From: CADEEN01 sp963751775
GTDB taxonomy: Bacteria; Pseudomonadota; Gammaproteobacteria; Burkholderiales; Burkholderiaceae_C
Direction: 5' to 3'
NCBI GenBank assembly: GCA_963751775.1
Contig: CAVVVW010000027.1
Location: 70,151-134,150, forward strand
DNA: 64,000 nt
Shown here: one piece after another, positions 1 to 9,661 of the stretch
How the letters are laid out: each line of letters opens with the position of its first letter
Position numbering within the stretch: the stretch's first letter is position 1
Notes under the pieces: generated by a model
Told to the model about the DNA's origin: nothing
Databases searched by the model: none
What the model saw: only the letters and a program-made list of their open reading frames with translations
Position numbers and translations under genes: made by a program

Positions 1-658
1 GAAAGAACACTGCCTACCACGAGTCCGGCCACGCTCTGGTGGCCAAACTGATGCCCAAGACCGACCCGGTGCACAAGGTCACCGTGATCCCGCGTGGCCG
101 CGCGCTGGGCGTGACGATGCAGCTACCCGAAGGCGACCGCTACAGCCTGGACAAGGAGCGCATGCTGTCCACGATCAGCGTGCTGTTCGGCGGGCGCATC
201 GCCGAAGAGATCTTCATGCACCAGATGACGACCGGCGCGTCGAACGATTTCGAGCGGGCGACCGCGATTGCACGCGACATGGTCACCCGCTACGGCATGA
301 CCGACGAACTCGGCCCGATGGTCTATGCCGAAAACGAGGGCGAGGTCTTTCTCGGCCGCTCGGTGACCAAGACCACCACCATGTCGGAAGAGACGATGCG
401 CAAGGTCGATCTGGTGATCCGGCGCATCATCGACGAGCAGTACACGGTGGCGCGCAAACTGATCGAAGCCAACCACGACAAGATGCATGCGATGGCCAAC
501 GCGCTGCTGGAGTGGGAAACCATCGACAGCGACCAGATCGACGACATCATGGCCGGCAAGCCGCCCCGCGCGCCGAAGGACTGGCCGATCTCGACCACAC
601 CCAAGAGTGGCGGCGGACGCCGGCGGTCGGGACTGGCGAGGCCGCGGCGACGGCTTGA
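1..658 (+). CDS. ftsH: FtsH ATP-dependent zinc metalloprotease, C-terminal part (5' end outside window)
   Basis: Membrane-anchored AAA+ protease that degrades misfolded membrane proteins and regulatory proteins. Only the peptidase half is present: the first visible residues contain the zinc-binding HESGH motif (about base 18-32), followed by the conserved stretches TTGASNDFERAT and MVTRYGM typical of the M41 domain. The reading frame opens before the window, so no start can be chosen. In the straight frame the protein would run on to 773 with an arginine-rich tail. One base lost near 610-618 explains this: after the correction the tail reads GGGTPAVGTGEAAATA and stops at TGA 656-658, the usual low-complexity Burkholderiales FtsH ending. 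folP and glmM follow on the same strand, an order familiar from E. coli and many proteobacteria. Identity is secure; the frame break is inferred. Confidence 0.93.
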   Translation, partial: KEHCLPRVRPRSGGQTDAQDRPGAQGHRDPAWPRAGRDDAATRRRPLQPGQGAHAVHDQRAVRRAHRRRDLHAPDDDRRVERFRAGDRDCTRHGHPLRHDRRTRPDGLCRKRGRGLSRPLGDQDHHHVGRDDAQGRSGDPAHHRRAVHGGAQTDRSQPRQDACDGQRAAGVGNHRQRPDRRHHGRQAAPRAEGLADLDHTQEWRRTPAVGTGEAAATA

Positions 659-681
659 GATTGACGATGTACGGCATTCGC

Positions 682-701
682 AACGGGGCTTCGGCCCCGT
701 T
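682..701 (+). terminator. Hairpin terminator candidate after ftsH
   Basis: Perfect 8-bp stem (AACGGGGC / GCCCCGTT) closed by a TTCG tetraloop, 24 bases after the corrected ftsH stop, followed by a T-rich stretch (TTTCGGTTT). The loop and stem are those of a strong Rho-independent terminator, but the U tract is interrupted, so termination may be partial and folP may still receive readthrough. Confidence 0.6.
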
Positions 702-769
702 TCGGTTTCGGCGTCCCACCGTGCAGCGAGCCGCGTTCGCATCGCAGCGTCGTGTACTGCAAATGTGCC

Positions 770-1622
770 ATGACCATCTGGCAGACCACGCGCTTCGCGA
801 TCCGACCTCGACCGGCCGCAGGTGATGGGCGTCGTCAATGTCACGCCCGATTCGTTCTCCGACGGTGGCCGATATGCCGACGCCGCCGACGCCATCGCCC
901 ACTGTGATGCCCTGCTGCGCGAGGGTGCGCAGATTCTCGACATCGGCGGCGAGTCGACCCGGCCCGGGGCACGCTCGCCCCGAGCGTGGAAGAAGAGCTG
1001 CATCGCGTGTTGCCCGTGCTGCGCCACGCCGTCGGGCTGGGTGTTCCGGTGTCGGTCGACACCAGCCAGCCGCGTGTCATGCAGGCCGCACTGGACCTTG
1101 GAGTCGACATCGTCAATGACGTTCGAGCGTTGCAGCGCGACGGTGCGCTCGACGTGCTGGCAGGGCACGCCAATGCCGGCGTGTGCCTGATGCACATGCA
1201 GGGCGAGCCGGGTTCGATGCAGAGCCACGCCTGGGTATGGCGATGTCGTCGCCGAGGTGTGCGAATTCCTCGCTGCGCGCCTTGCCGCATTGCGTGCGCG
1301 CGGCATCGCCGCCAATCGTATCGTGCTCGATCCCGGCATCGGGTTCGGCAAGACGGTGGTCCACAATCTGTCCTTGCTGCGACGCCAGCGCGAATTGCTC
1401 GACCTGGGTGCGCCGTTGCTGGTGGGCTGGTCGCGCAAGTCGACACTCGGGGCCATTACCGGTCGCCCAGCGTCACAGCGGCAGGCCGTTAGTGTGGCGG
1501 CGGCGCTGTTGGCGGTACAGCGTGGGGCGAAAATCGTTCGCGTCCACGATGTGGCGGCCACCGTCGACGCCTTGGCGTTGTGGCGCGCGATCGAAGACGA
1601 CCCGGAGGCAGAAGAAGAATGA
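770..1622 (+). CDS. folP: Dihydropteroate synthase, frame broken three times
   Basis: Condenses para-aminobenzoate with 6-hydroxymethyl-dihydropterin pyrophosphate in cytosolic folate synthesis. Pieces in three frames join into one DHPS: ATG 770 (MTIWQTTRFAI), then VMGVVNVTPDSFSDGGRY and GGESTRPG (pterin/pyrophosphate loops), then VDTSQPRVM and DIVNDVRAL, then LDPGIGFGKT and GWSRKS near the C-terminus. Breaks lie near 803 (+1), 970 (-1) and 1225 (+1). The last piece ends at TGA 1620-1622 and overlaps the glmM start as ATGA, which supports the normal folP-glmM coupling. Because folP is normally essential and every conserved motif survives, sequence error is more likely than a dead gene. No clear ribosome-binding site is visible before 770. 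Confidence 0.88.
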
Positions 1623-2953
1623 ACAGACGCTATTTCGGTACCGATGGCATTCGCGGTACCGTCGGCCAGGAGCCGATCACCCCCGACTTCATGTTGCACC
1701 TGGGACATGCCGTGGGCCGTGTGCTCAGACAGTCGTCGGCACGGCCGACGGTGGTGATCGGCAAGGACACCCGGATCTCGGGCTACATGATCGAGGCCGC
1801 GCTGGAGGCGGGGTTTGCCTCTGCCGGCGTCGATACCTTGCTGTCAGGGCCGTTGCCCACGCCGGGTGTGGCCTACCTGACCCGCGCGCTGCGGCTGGAC
1901 CTGGGTGTCGTCATCAGTGCGTCTCACAACGCCTACCCCGACAACGGCATCAAGTTCTTCTCGTCCAGTGGCCAGAAGCTGCCCGATGCCTGGGAACTCG
2001 CCGTCGAGGCGGCCTTGCTCGAGGCGCCACGGTGGTCCGATTCGCTGGGGCTGGGCAAGGCACGCCGCATCGACGACGCCGGCGGGCGTTACGTCGAGTT
2101 CTGCAAGAGCACCGTGCGCAGCGACTTGTCGCTGAAGGGCCTGAAGCTGGTCGTCGACGCGGCCCACGGCGCGGCATACCACGTCGCGCCCGACGTGTTC
2201 CACGAACTCGGTGCCGAGGTCGTCAGAATCGGCTGCGCGCCCGATGGCATGAACATCAACGCCGGCGTTGGTGCCACCGCGCCGGCGGCGCTGGTCAAGG
2301 CCGTCGTCGAGCACGCCGCCGACTACGGCATCGCGCTCGACGGCGACGCCGACCGTCTGCAATTGGTCGATGCGAGCGGGCGCCTGTTCAACGGTGACGA
2401 ACTGCTTTACGTGATGGCCGTCGATCGCCTGGCCCACGGCGCGGTATTGCCTGGCGTGGTCGGCACGTTGATGACGAACATGGCGGTCGAGTTGGCGTTG
2501 CGCGACCGCGGCATCGTGCTGGTGCGGGCCAAGGTCGGTGACCGCTATGTGCTTGAAGAGCTGACGGCGCGCGGCTGGCAACTCGGCGGCGAAGGCTCGG
2601 GCCACTTGATCGCGCTGGACAAGCACACGACTGGTGATGGCATCATCAGCGCCCTTCAAATCCTGCAGGCGGTGCGATCGTCGGGACAAACGCTGGCGCA
2701 AATGCTGGCGCCGGTGACATTGTTTCCGCAGGTGCTGATCAACGTTCGGATTGCCGCCGGCAGTGATCACCGCAACAATGCGCGTCTGGTCGCTGCGCAG
2801 GCAGGCGCCGAGACCGAACTGGCTGATAGTGGCCGGGTGCTGATCCGCGCTTCGGGCACCGAACCGGTGTTGCGCGTGATGGTCGAGGCGCGCGATGCGG
2901 GTCAGGCCAAAGACTGCGCCGAACGATTGGCTGAGGCCGCGCGCTCAGCGTGA
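1619..2953 (+). CDS. glmM: Phosphoglucosamine mutase
   Basis: Converts glucosamine-6-phosphate to glucosamine-1-phosphate for UDP-GlcNAc, peptidoglycan and LPS synthesis in the cytosol. The 444-residue protein matches the E. coli enzyme in length (445). Visible are the phosphoserine loop SASHNAYPDNGIKFF (about residues 99-113), the Mg-binding loop DGDADR, the sugar-binding GEGSGH and the C-terminal phosphate-binding RASGTEP. The serine of SASHN would need phosphorylation for activity. ATG 1619 overlaps the folP stop (ATGA), the classic folP-glmM translational coupling. The stop overlaps by 9 bases the end of a convergent gene. The frame is intact. Confidence 0.96.
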   Translation: MNRRYFGTDGIRGTVGQEPITPDFMLHLGHAVGRVLRQSSARPTVVIGKDTRISGYMIEAALEAGFASAGVDTLLSGPLPTPGVAYLTRALRLDLGVVISASHNAYPDNGIKFFSSSGQKLPDAWELAVEAALLEAPRWSDSLGLGKARRIDDAGGRYVEFCKSTVRSDLSLKGLKLVVDAAHGAAYHVAPDVFHELGAEVVRIGCAPDGMNINAGVGATAPAALVKAVVEHAADYGIALDGDADRLQLVDASGRLFNGDELLYVMAVDRLAHGAVLPGVVGTLMTNMAVELALRDRGIVLVRAKVGDRYVLEELTARGWQLGGEGSGHLIALDKHTTGDGIISALQILQAVRSSGQTLAQMLAPVTLFPQVLINVRIAAGSDHRNNARLVAAQAGAETELADSGRVLIRASGTEPVLRVMVEARDAGQAKDCAERLAEAARSA

Positions 2954-4610
2954 ACGATGCAGCACGACCGTCGATTCATCGCGGTCGGTCGGTCGCCTGA
3001 TCCGCGCGACCACCTCCCAACCGTCCGGGGCGGTGACCTCGGGTTGGCCGCGGCGCTCCTGGCGCAACAGCACGGCGCAGTGTTCGGCGGCGACGCTGCG
3101 TGCGTCGATCTTCCAGCGACCATATTGCTCCAGTGCTGCCACTGCGGACCTCGGATAGCCCGGCGCGGCGACACAGTCCGTGGTTTTCGGAACGTGGGGC
3201 ACCAGACGTGCCGCCCAAGGGCGATTGCTGCGCGCGTAATCGAGCAGCGGCAGCCACAGCGTCATCAGTAGCAGCCAGGCCAGTGCAACGCCGCCAGCCG
3301 GCAGCACCAGGCTCTTCCACAGTGCATGCTGGTGGCGTCCGGTGCGCCAGCGCACCAGCACAAACCAGGCGACCGTTCCCGCCATGGCGACGAGAAATGA
3401 CAGGGGGGAGAACTGCAATGAAAAGCCTGGCGCCAGCCTGACCACATTGGCCGCGATGCGCGGCGGCGTGCCTGTCACCATCGCGGCATAAATGACCCAG
3501 ATGGCCGATGCCGAGATACTGAAGAAGAAGACCGAGAACCAATCTACGGCGGCACTGGTGCCACGCTGCAGCGTTGGTAGCGCAAAGGCAGCGAGCACTG
3601 CAAAGCCAGGCAACCCGATCATCAATGCGCGGTCAAATCCACCGCCGGCAATGCAGGCCACCAACGACACCACGCACAGTGCAAGCGGCAGCGAAATGTG
3701 GCGCTTGGCAAGATGCCGCCGCCAGCGCCACAGCGTCCAAATCGCCAGCAGCCATACCGGCCAAAGAAACCAGACCCACAGCCGCAAGAGCTGCAGGCCC
3801 TGATCGACACTGGTCTTGAACTCGACGCGCCAGCCCCAGGTGCCCAGACGCCAGCGCCAGCGTTGCCGCCAGGACGACCGCCGCGCGGCCCAGGGCGCGA
3901 AGCTGCGGCCTGCGGCGTAGCTCGAACGGGCCGTGGTCACACTGGCGGCGATGCCGAACAGCACCGCCATCATCGGCGCACCGCAGGCGGCCAGCAGCGG
4001 CAGGCCGACGAGCATGGCCGCTCTTGCGCGCCAGCCGCGAAACGGTGCCGCCGCACAGGCCCAGAGCACCAGCGCGGTTGCAAACAATTGCGCCAGCTCG
4101 GGCGTGGTTTCATGGCCCAGCTGCAGCAGACCGAGCGAGGCGATAAGGGCCAGCAGGGCGCCGTCGGCCATAGCACGGGCGTAGGCCACCGGTTCGGCTT
4201 CGCCGCCGAAGGCAAAGGCGACCGGCTGCGCGGCCTCGGTGCGGGCGAGCTGAAACGTCGTGTACCAGGTCAGGACCAGCACCCCGGCCAGCAGCAGACC
4301 GAATGGCACGCGGGCGGCCATTGGTGCATCGACGAGGGGCGACAGCAGCCAGATGCATGCCGCGCCGAGCCAATGCGGCAAGCACGGCGTTTTCAGGGGC
4401 CAACCCGCCAATGGTCGGCGCCAGCCAGCCGGTGCGGCCTTCGGCGATCGCCAGCATGTATCCGAATGCGGTCTGATCGGCGTTGCGCCAGGGGTCTCGG
4501 CCGAACAGCCCGGGAAGCACATAGGCGGCGCAAAACAGCAGCAACGCCAGGCGAGGCAGGCGCTGCACAGCGCGCTGCGTGACGAGCGCCGGGGAGGGTG
4601 TCTGGCTCAC
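2945..4610 (-). CDS. Putative GT39-like polytopic membrane glycosyltransferase
   Basis: Multi-pass inner-membrane protein of about 550 residues with a first luminal loop reading LFGRDPWRNADQTAFGY. That is the position where ArnT/PMT-type lipid-linked sugar transferases carry their acidic catalytic motif; here it is D-P-W-R-N-A-D. About ten hydrophobic segments are followed by a soluble C-terminal tail of about 90 residues (from KTTDCVAAPGYPRS). A GTG at 4608-4610 starts MSQTPSPALV. A +1 break near 4385 joins LAPENAVL to PHWLGAACIW. A second pair of compensating breaks near 3920 and 3850 is likely, because the in-frame text there is a run of Arg and Trp whereas the neighbouring frame encodes a normal membrane segment (AAVVLAATLALASG). 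It could equally be an uncharacterised PMT_2 family protein; donor and acceptor are unknown. Confidence 0.6.
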
Positions 4611-4708
4611 GCTGCGATCATGCCCCGGATCGACAGGCGCCGCAAGCGCGCCACGCCCGCTTCCGGGTGCCCCGCCACGGCGCGGGACCGGCGCCGCGCT
4701 GAATGCGA

Positions 4709-4730
4709 AAGGGCAGCCGAGGCTGCCCTT
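4709..4730 (-). terminator. Terminator after rpmE2
   Basis: Perfect 9-bp stem (AAGGGCAGC / GCTGCCCTT) with a 4-base loop, lying 37 bases beyond the rpmE2 stop. On the minus strand the stem is followed by TTTCGCATT. It would end the rpmE2 transcript before the glycosyltransferase gene begins at 4610. Confidence 0.7.
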
Positions 4731-4766
4731 GTCGCGTTCGCCTGGCGGGCGATCACCGCGCCGCCG

Positions 4767-5027
4767 TCACTTCTTGGTGGTGAGCTTGGCAAACTTGTTG
4801 CGGAACTTCTCGACCCGTCCGCCGAGGTTGTCGATGCTCTTTTGCGTTCCGGTGTAGAACGGGTGCGACTCGCTGGTGGTTTCGACCTTGAACAGCGGCA
4901 GCTCGCGGCCGTCGTCCATCTTGATCGTTTCCTTGGTCTGCGCGCACGAGCGCGTCACGAACTTGAAGCCGTTGGACAGGTCGACGAAACAAACGTCGCG
5001 GTAGCCGGGGTGAATGCCTTCTTTCAT
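4767..5027 (-). CDS. rpmE2: 50S ribosomal protein L31 type B
   Basis: Large-subunit ribosomal protein. The ATG at 5025-5027 gives MKEGIHPGYRDVCFVDLSNG and an 86-residue product with the conserved SHPFYTGTQK box. The start is decided by a good Shine-Dalgarno (GAGAGG) a few bases upstream and by the family N-terminus; a longer reading frame beginning at 5078 is ignored. It lacks the two CxxC-type zinc ligand pairs of the A-type protein, so it is the zinc-independent type B paralog (C- form), whose relatives often replace the zinc form under zinc limitation. A perfect TATAAT lies 74-79 bases upstream. The frame is intact. Confidence 0.95.
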   Translation of the reverse strand: MKEGIHPGYRDVCFVDLSNGFKFVTRSCAQTKETIKMDDGRELPLFKVETTSESHPFYTGTQKSIDNLGGRVEKFRNKFAKLTTKK

Positions 5028-5100
5028 GGGGACCTCTCGCTGGTGGTTGGGCAGCCACGCCGCGCAAATGGGGCGCACTTACCGAAGCGGAAAACCGCAA

Positions 5101-5106
5101 ATTATA
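5101..5106 (-). promoter_or_regulatory. -10 box candidate for rpmE2
   Basis: On the minus strand this reads TATAAT, a perfect sigma-70 -10 hexamer in the 95-base gap between rho and rpmE2, 73 bases before the rpmE2 ATG. No convincing -35 is seen at 16-18 bases upstream. The downstream leader contains a small GCGG-TTTT-CCGC hairpin. Confidence 0.45.
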
Positions 5107-5122
5107 GTTCGTGTCGGAGGTC

Positions 5123-6385
5123 TCAGCCGCCTCGGCGCATCATGTCGAAGAAGTCGATGTTGTTCTTGCTTTGCTTCATCTTGTCGAGGATGAATTCCAT
5201 CGACTCGATCTCGTCCATCGGGTAGAGCAGTTTGCGCAGGATCCAGGTCTTTTGCAGGATCTCGGGCTTGAGCAGCAATTCCTCGCGCCGAGTGCCGCTC
5301 TTGTTGAGCAGGATCGACGGGTAGACGCGCTTTTCCGACATGCGGCGGTCGAGGTAGATCTCGCAGTTGCCGGTGCCCTTGAACTCCTCGTAGATCACTT
5401 CGTCCATCTTCGAGCCGGTGTCGATCAGCGCGGTGCCGATGATGGTCAGCGAGCCGCCTTCCTCGATATTGCGCGCCGCGCCGAAGAAGCGCTTGGGCCG
5501 CTGCAATGCATTGGCGTCAACGCCGCCGGTGAGCACCTTGCCCGACGACGGCAAGACGTTGTTGTAGGCCCGCGCAAGCCTGGTGATCGAGTCGAGCAGG
5601 ATCACGACGTCCTTCTTCAACTCGACCAGGCGCTTGGCGCGCTCGATCACCATCTCGGCCACCTGAACATGGCGTGCCGCCGGTTCATCGAAGGTGGAGC
5701 TGATGACCTCGCCGCGCACCGTGCGCACCATTTCGGTCACTTCCTCGGGGCGCTCGTCCACCAACAACACGATCAGGTGAACTTCGGGGTAGTTGGCAAC
5801 GATGGCATGCGCGAAGTGCTGCATCATCACCGTCTTGCCGCTCTTGGGTTGCGAGACAAGAAGCGCACGCTGGCCTTTGCCGATCGGCGCGATCAGGTCG
5901 ATGATGCGGCTGGTGATGTTCTCCTCGCTCTTGATGTCGCGCTCGAGCTTGAACTGCTCCTTCGGGAACAGCGGCGTCAAGTTCTCGAACATGATCTTGT
6001 GCTTGCTCTCCTCGGGCAGCAGGCCGTTGACCCGGTCGACCTTGACCAGCGCAAAGTAGCGCTCGCCATCCTTGGGTACCCGCACTTCGCCCTCGACCAT
6101 GTCGCCGGTGTGCAGGTTGAAGCGGCGAATCTGGCTCGGCGACAGGTAGATGTCGTCGGTCGAGGCCATGTAACTGGCTTCGATCGAACGCAGAAAGCCG
6201 AAGCCGTCGGGCAGCACCTCGAGCACGCCGTCGCCGAACACCTGTTCGCCGCCCTTGGCGCGCTTCTTCATGATCGCGAACATCAGCTCCTGCTTGCGCA
6301 GGCGGGCGACGTTCTCGATTTCCAGCTCCTCGCCCATCTTGAGCAGCTCGGAGACGTGTTGGGCTTTCAGTTCTGACAGATGCAT
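5123..6385 (-). CDS. rho: Transcription termination factor Rho
   Basis: Hexameric RNA helicase that ends transcription at Rho-dependent sites. The 420-residue protein (E. coli 419) starts MHLSELKAQHVSELL at ATG 6383-6385; a TTG four codons upstream is less likely. Domains in order: N-terminal helical domain, OSB-fold RNA-binding domain with DGFGFLRS (about residues 60-67), then the RecA-like ATPase with Walker A SQPKSGKT (about residue 180), Walker B VVILLDSITR, the Q-loop and R-loop region LTGGVDANALQ and the arginine-finger region. No frame break. The gene lies downstream of trxA on the same strand with a roughly 250-base leader, the same order and leader size as in E. coli. Confidence 0.97.
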   Translation of the reverse strand: MHLSELKAQHVSELLKMGEELEIENVARLRKQELMFAIMKKRAKGGEQVFGDGVLEVLPDGFGFLRSIEASYMASTDDIYLSPSQIRRFNLHTGDMVEGEVRVPKDGERYFALVKVDRVNGLLPEESKHKIMFENLTPLFPKEQFKLERDIKSEENITSRIIDLIAPIGKGQRALLVSQPKSGKTVMMQHFAHAIVANYPEVHLIVLLVDERPEEVTEMVRTVRGEVISSTFDEPAARHVQVAEMVIERAKRLVELKKDVVILLDSITRLARAYNNVLPSSGKVLTGGVDANALQRPKRFFGAARNIEEGGSLTIIGTALIDTGSKMDEVIYEEFKGTGNCEIYLDRRMSEKRVYPSILLNKSGTRREELLLKPEILQKTWILRKLLYPMDEIESMEFILDKMKQSKNNIDFFDMMRRGG

Positions 6386-6635
6386 GGCGATGGCCAACCC
6401 TCAGGGTCGCACGGGCCTTGCCAGGCGGCGTGCCGGATGTGTCGGCCCCAACCGAAAGTCGTTGTGCAGCCCCTGCGGCGGCGCCCGACACGCTCGTGGC
6501 GTGCTCGAAACACGTATGTCAGGGGTGGGGCCGAAACCGCGGGCCTGGTGCCGTCCAGCCTAGACTGACGGCGAGCGCTCAGGGCGCGGTGGCAACTTCT
6601 GGCCGGGGCAGACAGCCACCCCGGCAATGGCACGG

Positions 6636-6666
6636 ATTATAGATGACTGTCGAGGAACGACGTCAA
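6636..6666 (-). promoter_or_regulatory. Candidate rho promoter inside the 3' end of trxA
   Basis: On the minus strand TTGACG (6661-6666) is followed after 19 bases by TATAAT (6636-6641), which overlaps the trxA stop codon. Transcription from here would give rho a leader of about 245 bases. E. coli rho also has a long leader used for autogenous control. Spacing is 2 bases longer than ideal. The leader itself (6386-6635) shows no gene I can support. Confidence 0.5.
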
Positions 6667-6966
6667 CTGCGACTTCGACAACGCGCCAACCTTGGTTGCA
6701 GCCAATTGGCCGCCCTTGAACAGCATCAGTGTCGGGATGCCGCGGATGCCGAACTTGGCCGGCACGTCGCGGTTCTCGTCGACGTTCATCTTCGCGATCA
6801 GCAGCTTGTCCTTGTACGACTCGGAAACCTCGTCGAGCATCGGCGCGATCATCTTGCATGGGCCGCACCATTCGGCCCAGTAATCGACGAGCACCGGCTT
6901 GTCGGCCTTCAGCACGTCGGCCTCGAACGATGCGTCGGAAACATGCTTGATCAATTCGCTGCTCAT
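6637..6966 (-). CDS. trxA: Thioredoxin 1
   Basis: Small cytosolic disulfide reductase of 109 residues, the usual thioredoxin length. The redox motif WCGPCK sits at about residues 33-38 and the conserved cis-proline is in RGIPTLMLFK (about residue 77). The ATG at 6964-6966 starts MSSELIKHVSDASF. It is followed by rho on the same strand and diverges from the addB-like gene across a 103-base gap in which both promoters must lie. The frame is intact. Confidence 0.97.
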   Translation of the reverse strand: MSSELIKHVSDASFEADVLKADKPVLVDYWAEWCGPCKMIAPMLDEVSESYKDKLLIAKMNVDENRDVPAKFGIRGIPTLMLFKGGQLAATKVGALSKSQLTSFLDSHL

Positions 6967-7069
6967 GGTGTGGTTCCTCGGTGCCCGGCGCGCCGATCCA
7001 TGGCGCAAGGCACAATGATTCTGACACAAGCCCCTCGTTCGCGAGGCTCGCCCGCCGCGGCCGTTGACT

Positions 7070-9661
7070 ATGAGCCCGATAGTGAGTCCGTCAACCCGCC
7101 TGCGATTTGACGACGCCCGCGTCGATGCCGGCTTTTGGCCCGATGTCGCGGCGCGGATCGCGCGCTGGTGCGCAGTGCAGGGCGTGAACCTGCGTGATGT
7201 CGTCGTGCTGCTGCCCTACGCCGGGCTCTTGCCGCCGCTGCGCGAGGCGTTTGCCGGGCATCGAGGGATGGCAGCCGCGCATCGAGACCACACGCACGCT
7301 GTCTGCGTCGCTGGCGCCGGCCCGCGGCGCCGCGGCCGGGCAGGTCAGCTTCGATCGGGTCACCGACCGGCTGACCGCCGCCACGATGCTGCGCTTACAG
7401 GGCAGCCGGGGCGGCTTGGGAGCGGCGCGATGCGCGTGCCTTCGATGCCGCCGTCGCGGCGCTGGTCGATGCGGCGCACACGCTGTTGCGCGGCGCCCAT
7501 GACCGTGCGCCCGATCTGCGCGATGCGTATTGGACGGCCGCCCGGCGAGGCCCTGGCGCCGATCGGCGGCCCGGGTGCCGGCGAGCGCGGACTGGCGCGC
7601 GTGGCACTCGAGTGGGCGGCGGCCGCCGACGCGCCGGCGCAGGACGGCCTTGTGGAGACTGCGCCCCGCCGCCTGGGTCGGGCTGCAAGCGGGCGGCCCC
7701 GATGCGCTGGTCGAGGCCCTGCTGACGCGGGCCGCCTCGAGTGGCACACCGGTGCTCTGGCTCGACACCGACGCGCCCGCGGCAGCGCCCTTCGATGCAG
7801 CGGCCGATCTGCCTGTACCGCGGCGCTGGCTGTGCGAGGGCCTCGAGGGCGAAGCGCAGGCTGCCACGCTGGCCGTACTGAGCCGCGCTCGATCAAGGTC
7901 ATACGCCGATCGCGCTGATCGCACTCGATCGCCTCGTCGTGCGTCGCATCCGCGCCTTGCTCGATCGGGCGCGCGTCGGCCTGCGCGACGAAACGGGCTG
8001 GGCGCTGTCGACCACCCGCTCCGCGGCGCGGCTGATGGCGCTGCTGCGCGCTGCCGATCCCGCGCGCAGTCGCGACGCGGCGCTCGACTGGCTCAAGGCC
8101 GAGAGGGGCGACGATCCGGCATTGCAGCGGCTCGAAGCCGCCTGGCGACGCGGCAGCGAGCCCGATCCGGCGGCGCTGGCGATGTGGCAGGCCGCATTGG
8201 CGGGCTTGCAGGCGCTTCGATTACGCCGGCCGCCGACCGCTGTCGGCCTGGCTGGCCGCGCTCGCCGCCGTTGCGCCGACGCTGCTGGCCGCGCTCGGCG
8301 ACGACGCGGCAGGGCGCCCGTTGCTCGCGGCCCTGCACCTCGACGGCCTGGCGGGCACCCCCGCCTGGCAGGCGGCTGCCGATTCGACGCGACTCGACTA
8401 CGCCGCGTTCACCCGCTGGGTCGATGCCACGCTCGCGGCGGCGAACTTCGTGCCGCCAAGCGAAGCCGCGGCGCCGGTCGTGATCACGCCGCTGGCCAGC
8501 GCCATGCTGCGGCCGTTTGCGGCCGTCGTGATGCCCGGCTGCGATCAGCAGCACCTCGGCGCCGCGACGTGCGACCACCGGCCTGCTCCCCGACGCGCTG
8601 CTGCGCGAGCTGGGCCTGCCCAACGCCGGTGAGCAGCGTGAACGCGAGCGTCTTGCCTTCGCCCACCTGCTGCGCTTGCCGCGGTTGACGCTGTTGCGCC
8701 GCCACAGCGACGCCGGTGAGCTCCTGGTGCCGAGCCCGCTCGTCGAGCTGGCGTGGCAGGCGCGTCGCCGCCTGCAGCGGCCCGCGCCCGACGAAGTCGC
8801 GGCACCGCTGCCGCTGCGCCAGGTCGTCTGCCTCGCCGATCGCCCGGCCGGCACCGAGCGCCGCGCAGGCGCTGCCCGAGCGCTTGTCGGCCAGCTCGGT
8901 CGAGGCGCTGCGCACCTGCCCGTACCGGTTCTTCGCGTTGACGCTGCTGGGTCTGAAGCAGTCGCCAGAGCTCGATGCGGCGCTCGAGAAGCGCGACTAC
9001 GGCACCTGGCTGCACGGCGTGCTGCTGCGCTTTCATGCCGAGCGGCCGGCAAGCGGCGCAGCTGCGACCGACGCTGCCCGCCTGCGGGCGGCGGCCGATG
9101 CCGAACAGGCGGCGCTGGCGCTGGACGCCGCGCAACTGCTGCCGTTCCGGGCTGCATTCGAACGTTTCGTCACCAACTACCTCGATTGGCTGCACGCGCG
9201 CGACGCCGAAGGATGGCAGTACGAGGCCGGCGAGTTGGCGCTGCGGCGCGACGAGGAGGCTCTGGCGGGCGTGGCTCTCGATGGCCGCGTCGATCGCATC
9301 GACGTGCACGTGGCCAGCAATACCCGCCAGCTCATCGACTACAAGACCGGCAGCGTGCAGGCACTGAAGGACAAGGTCGCCGATCCGCTCGAAGACACCC
9401 AACTCGCCTTTTATGCCGCCCTGCTCGGCGCGGCGCAGCCCGTGCGCGCGATCTACCTCGCGCTCGACGAGCGCAAGCCGCCGCTGGAGATCGAGCATCC
9501 CGACGTGGCCGCCAGTGCCGCGATGCTGGTGCATGGCTTGGCGCACGATCTGGCGCAGTTGCGCGGCGGCGCCGGCATGCCGGCGTTGGGCGAGGGCGCG
9601 GTGTGCGATTACTGCGAGGCGCGTGGTCTGTGCCGGCGTGACCACTGGGCCGGCGAGGTGA
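7070..9661 (+). CDS. AddB-like PD-(D/E)XK nuclease of the double-strand-break exonuclease, eight frame breaks
   Basis: Partner subunit of an AddAB/RecBCD-type exonuclease that resects broken DNA ends for recombination. Starting at ATG 7070 (MSPIVSPSTRLRFDDARVD), segments in successive frames join into about 860 residues. Breaks lie near 7262, 7410, 7545, 7650, 7885, 8220, 8560 and 8860, every one of the +1 type. The C-terminal nuclease domain shows GRVDRIDVHV...LIDYKTG (catalytic D and K) and QLAFYAALL. A cysteine in RTCPYRFF plus a CDYCEARGLC cluster near the end match the iron-sulfur staple of AddB-type nucleases. The stop is probably the TGA at 9659-9661 overlapping the next ATG, reached only if one more base is out of place; as written the frame runs into the helicase gene. 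Confidence is high for the family and lower for exact breaks. Confidence 0.82.

Noticed and set aside
6367..6633. 88-residue minus-strand frame in the rho leader as a RhoL-like leader peptide
   Set aside because: No ribosome-binding site, no resemblance I can name, and its length and composition fit a chance frame.
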